In this document: positions 63,988 to 64,000 of the stretch, piece after piece | Position numbering within the stretch: position 1 is the first letter of the stretch | Layout of the letters: each line of letters starts with the position of its first letter | Assembly: GCA_963677355.2 (NCBI GenBank) | Contig: CAXXXQ010000002.1 | Span: 868,001-932,000, forward strand | Origin: Thiomicrorhabdus sp963677355 | GTDB taxonomy: Bacteria > Pseudomonadota > Gammaproteobacteria > Thiomicrospirales > Thiomicrospiraceae | Length of the DNA stretch: 64,000 bases | Reading direction: 5' to 3' | Translations under genes and position numbers: made by a program | The notes under the pieces: model-generated | Database searches by the model: none | What the model was told of the DNA's origin: nothing | The model's input: the letters and a program-made list of their open reading frames with translations, nothing else

Positions 63988-64000
63988 GCTAAAAAAGGAT

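Overview
The window reads as a contiguous chromosomal segment of a gammaproteobacterium of moderate GC (mid-40s percent by eye). Conserved gene strings support this: rseC-degP-lepA-lepB-rnc-era-recO-pdxJ-acpS, dnaK-dnaJ-dapB, carA-carB-greA and prfB-lysS. A YeeE/YedE-type sulfur-compound transporter, an NnrS protein, several c-di-GMP enzymes and sigma-28-type promoters suggest a motile sulfur oxidiser of the Thiomicrospira/Hydrogenovibrio/Thiomicrorhabdus kind. That placement is inference. I see no rRNA, tRNA, CRISPR array, insertion sequence or prophage.

Layout. Positions 1-4.5 kb hold a gene tail, a secreted hypothetical protein, greB, an AT-rich possible nuclease gene, a GDSL esterase, a small membrane protein and an EF-hand-like protein behind a sigma-28 promoter. 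A second sigma-28-like promoter at 4288 is followed 66 bases later by a terminator with no gene between, so it may make a small RNA. From 4.5 to 16 kb come an ABC/HlyD export operon, the YeeE/YedE transporter, a PhnD-like lipoprotein coupled to a GGDEF-EAL protein, a BASS-family transporter, NnrS and a DUF445 protein. From 16 to 24.7 kb lies the lepA-acpS housekeeping operon preceded by degP and rseC. nadB is divergent from rseC, but the usual rpoE-rseA-rseB genes between them are absent. From 26 to 48.7 kb are mostly single housekeeping and signalling genes: CBS protein, peroxiredoxin, ispA, queD, cheW, ygfZ, lysS, prfB, a DUF5610-like protein with a sigma-28 promoter, a hybrid kinase/response regulator pair, fumC, thioredoxins, rhlE, a VIT1-like transporter, a pyruvate-kinase-like protein, a ROK kinase, a methyltransferase and a ferritin-like protein. 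From 48.7 to 64 kb lie greA-carB-carA, with a probable attenuator before carA, then a mixed-strand block (AmmeMemoRadiSam triad, NlpC/P60 lipoprotein, GGDEF protein), then dapB-dnaJ-dnaK with a clear sigma-32 promoter.

Reading-frame anomalies. era and ispA are each broken by one base in a short homopolymer, although their downstream frames remain well conserved; assembly or sequencing indels are the simplest explanation. nnrS has no ordinary start codon for its conserved N-terminus. prfB, by contrast, carries the genuine programmed +1 frameshift of release factor 2.

The best candidates for new biology are the sigma-28-driven small-RNA unit at 4288-4416, the carA attenuator, the lipoprotein/GGDEF-EAL sensing pair, the AmmeMemoRadiSam triad inserted between dapB and carA, and the envelope-stress locus that lacks its sigma factor.
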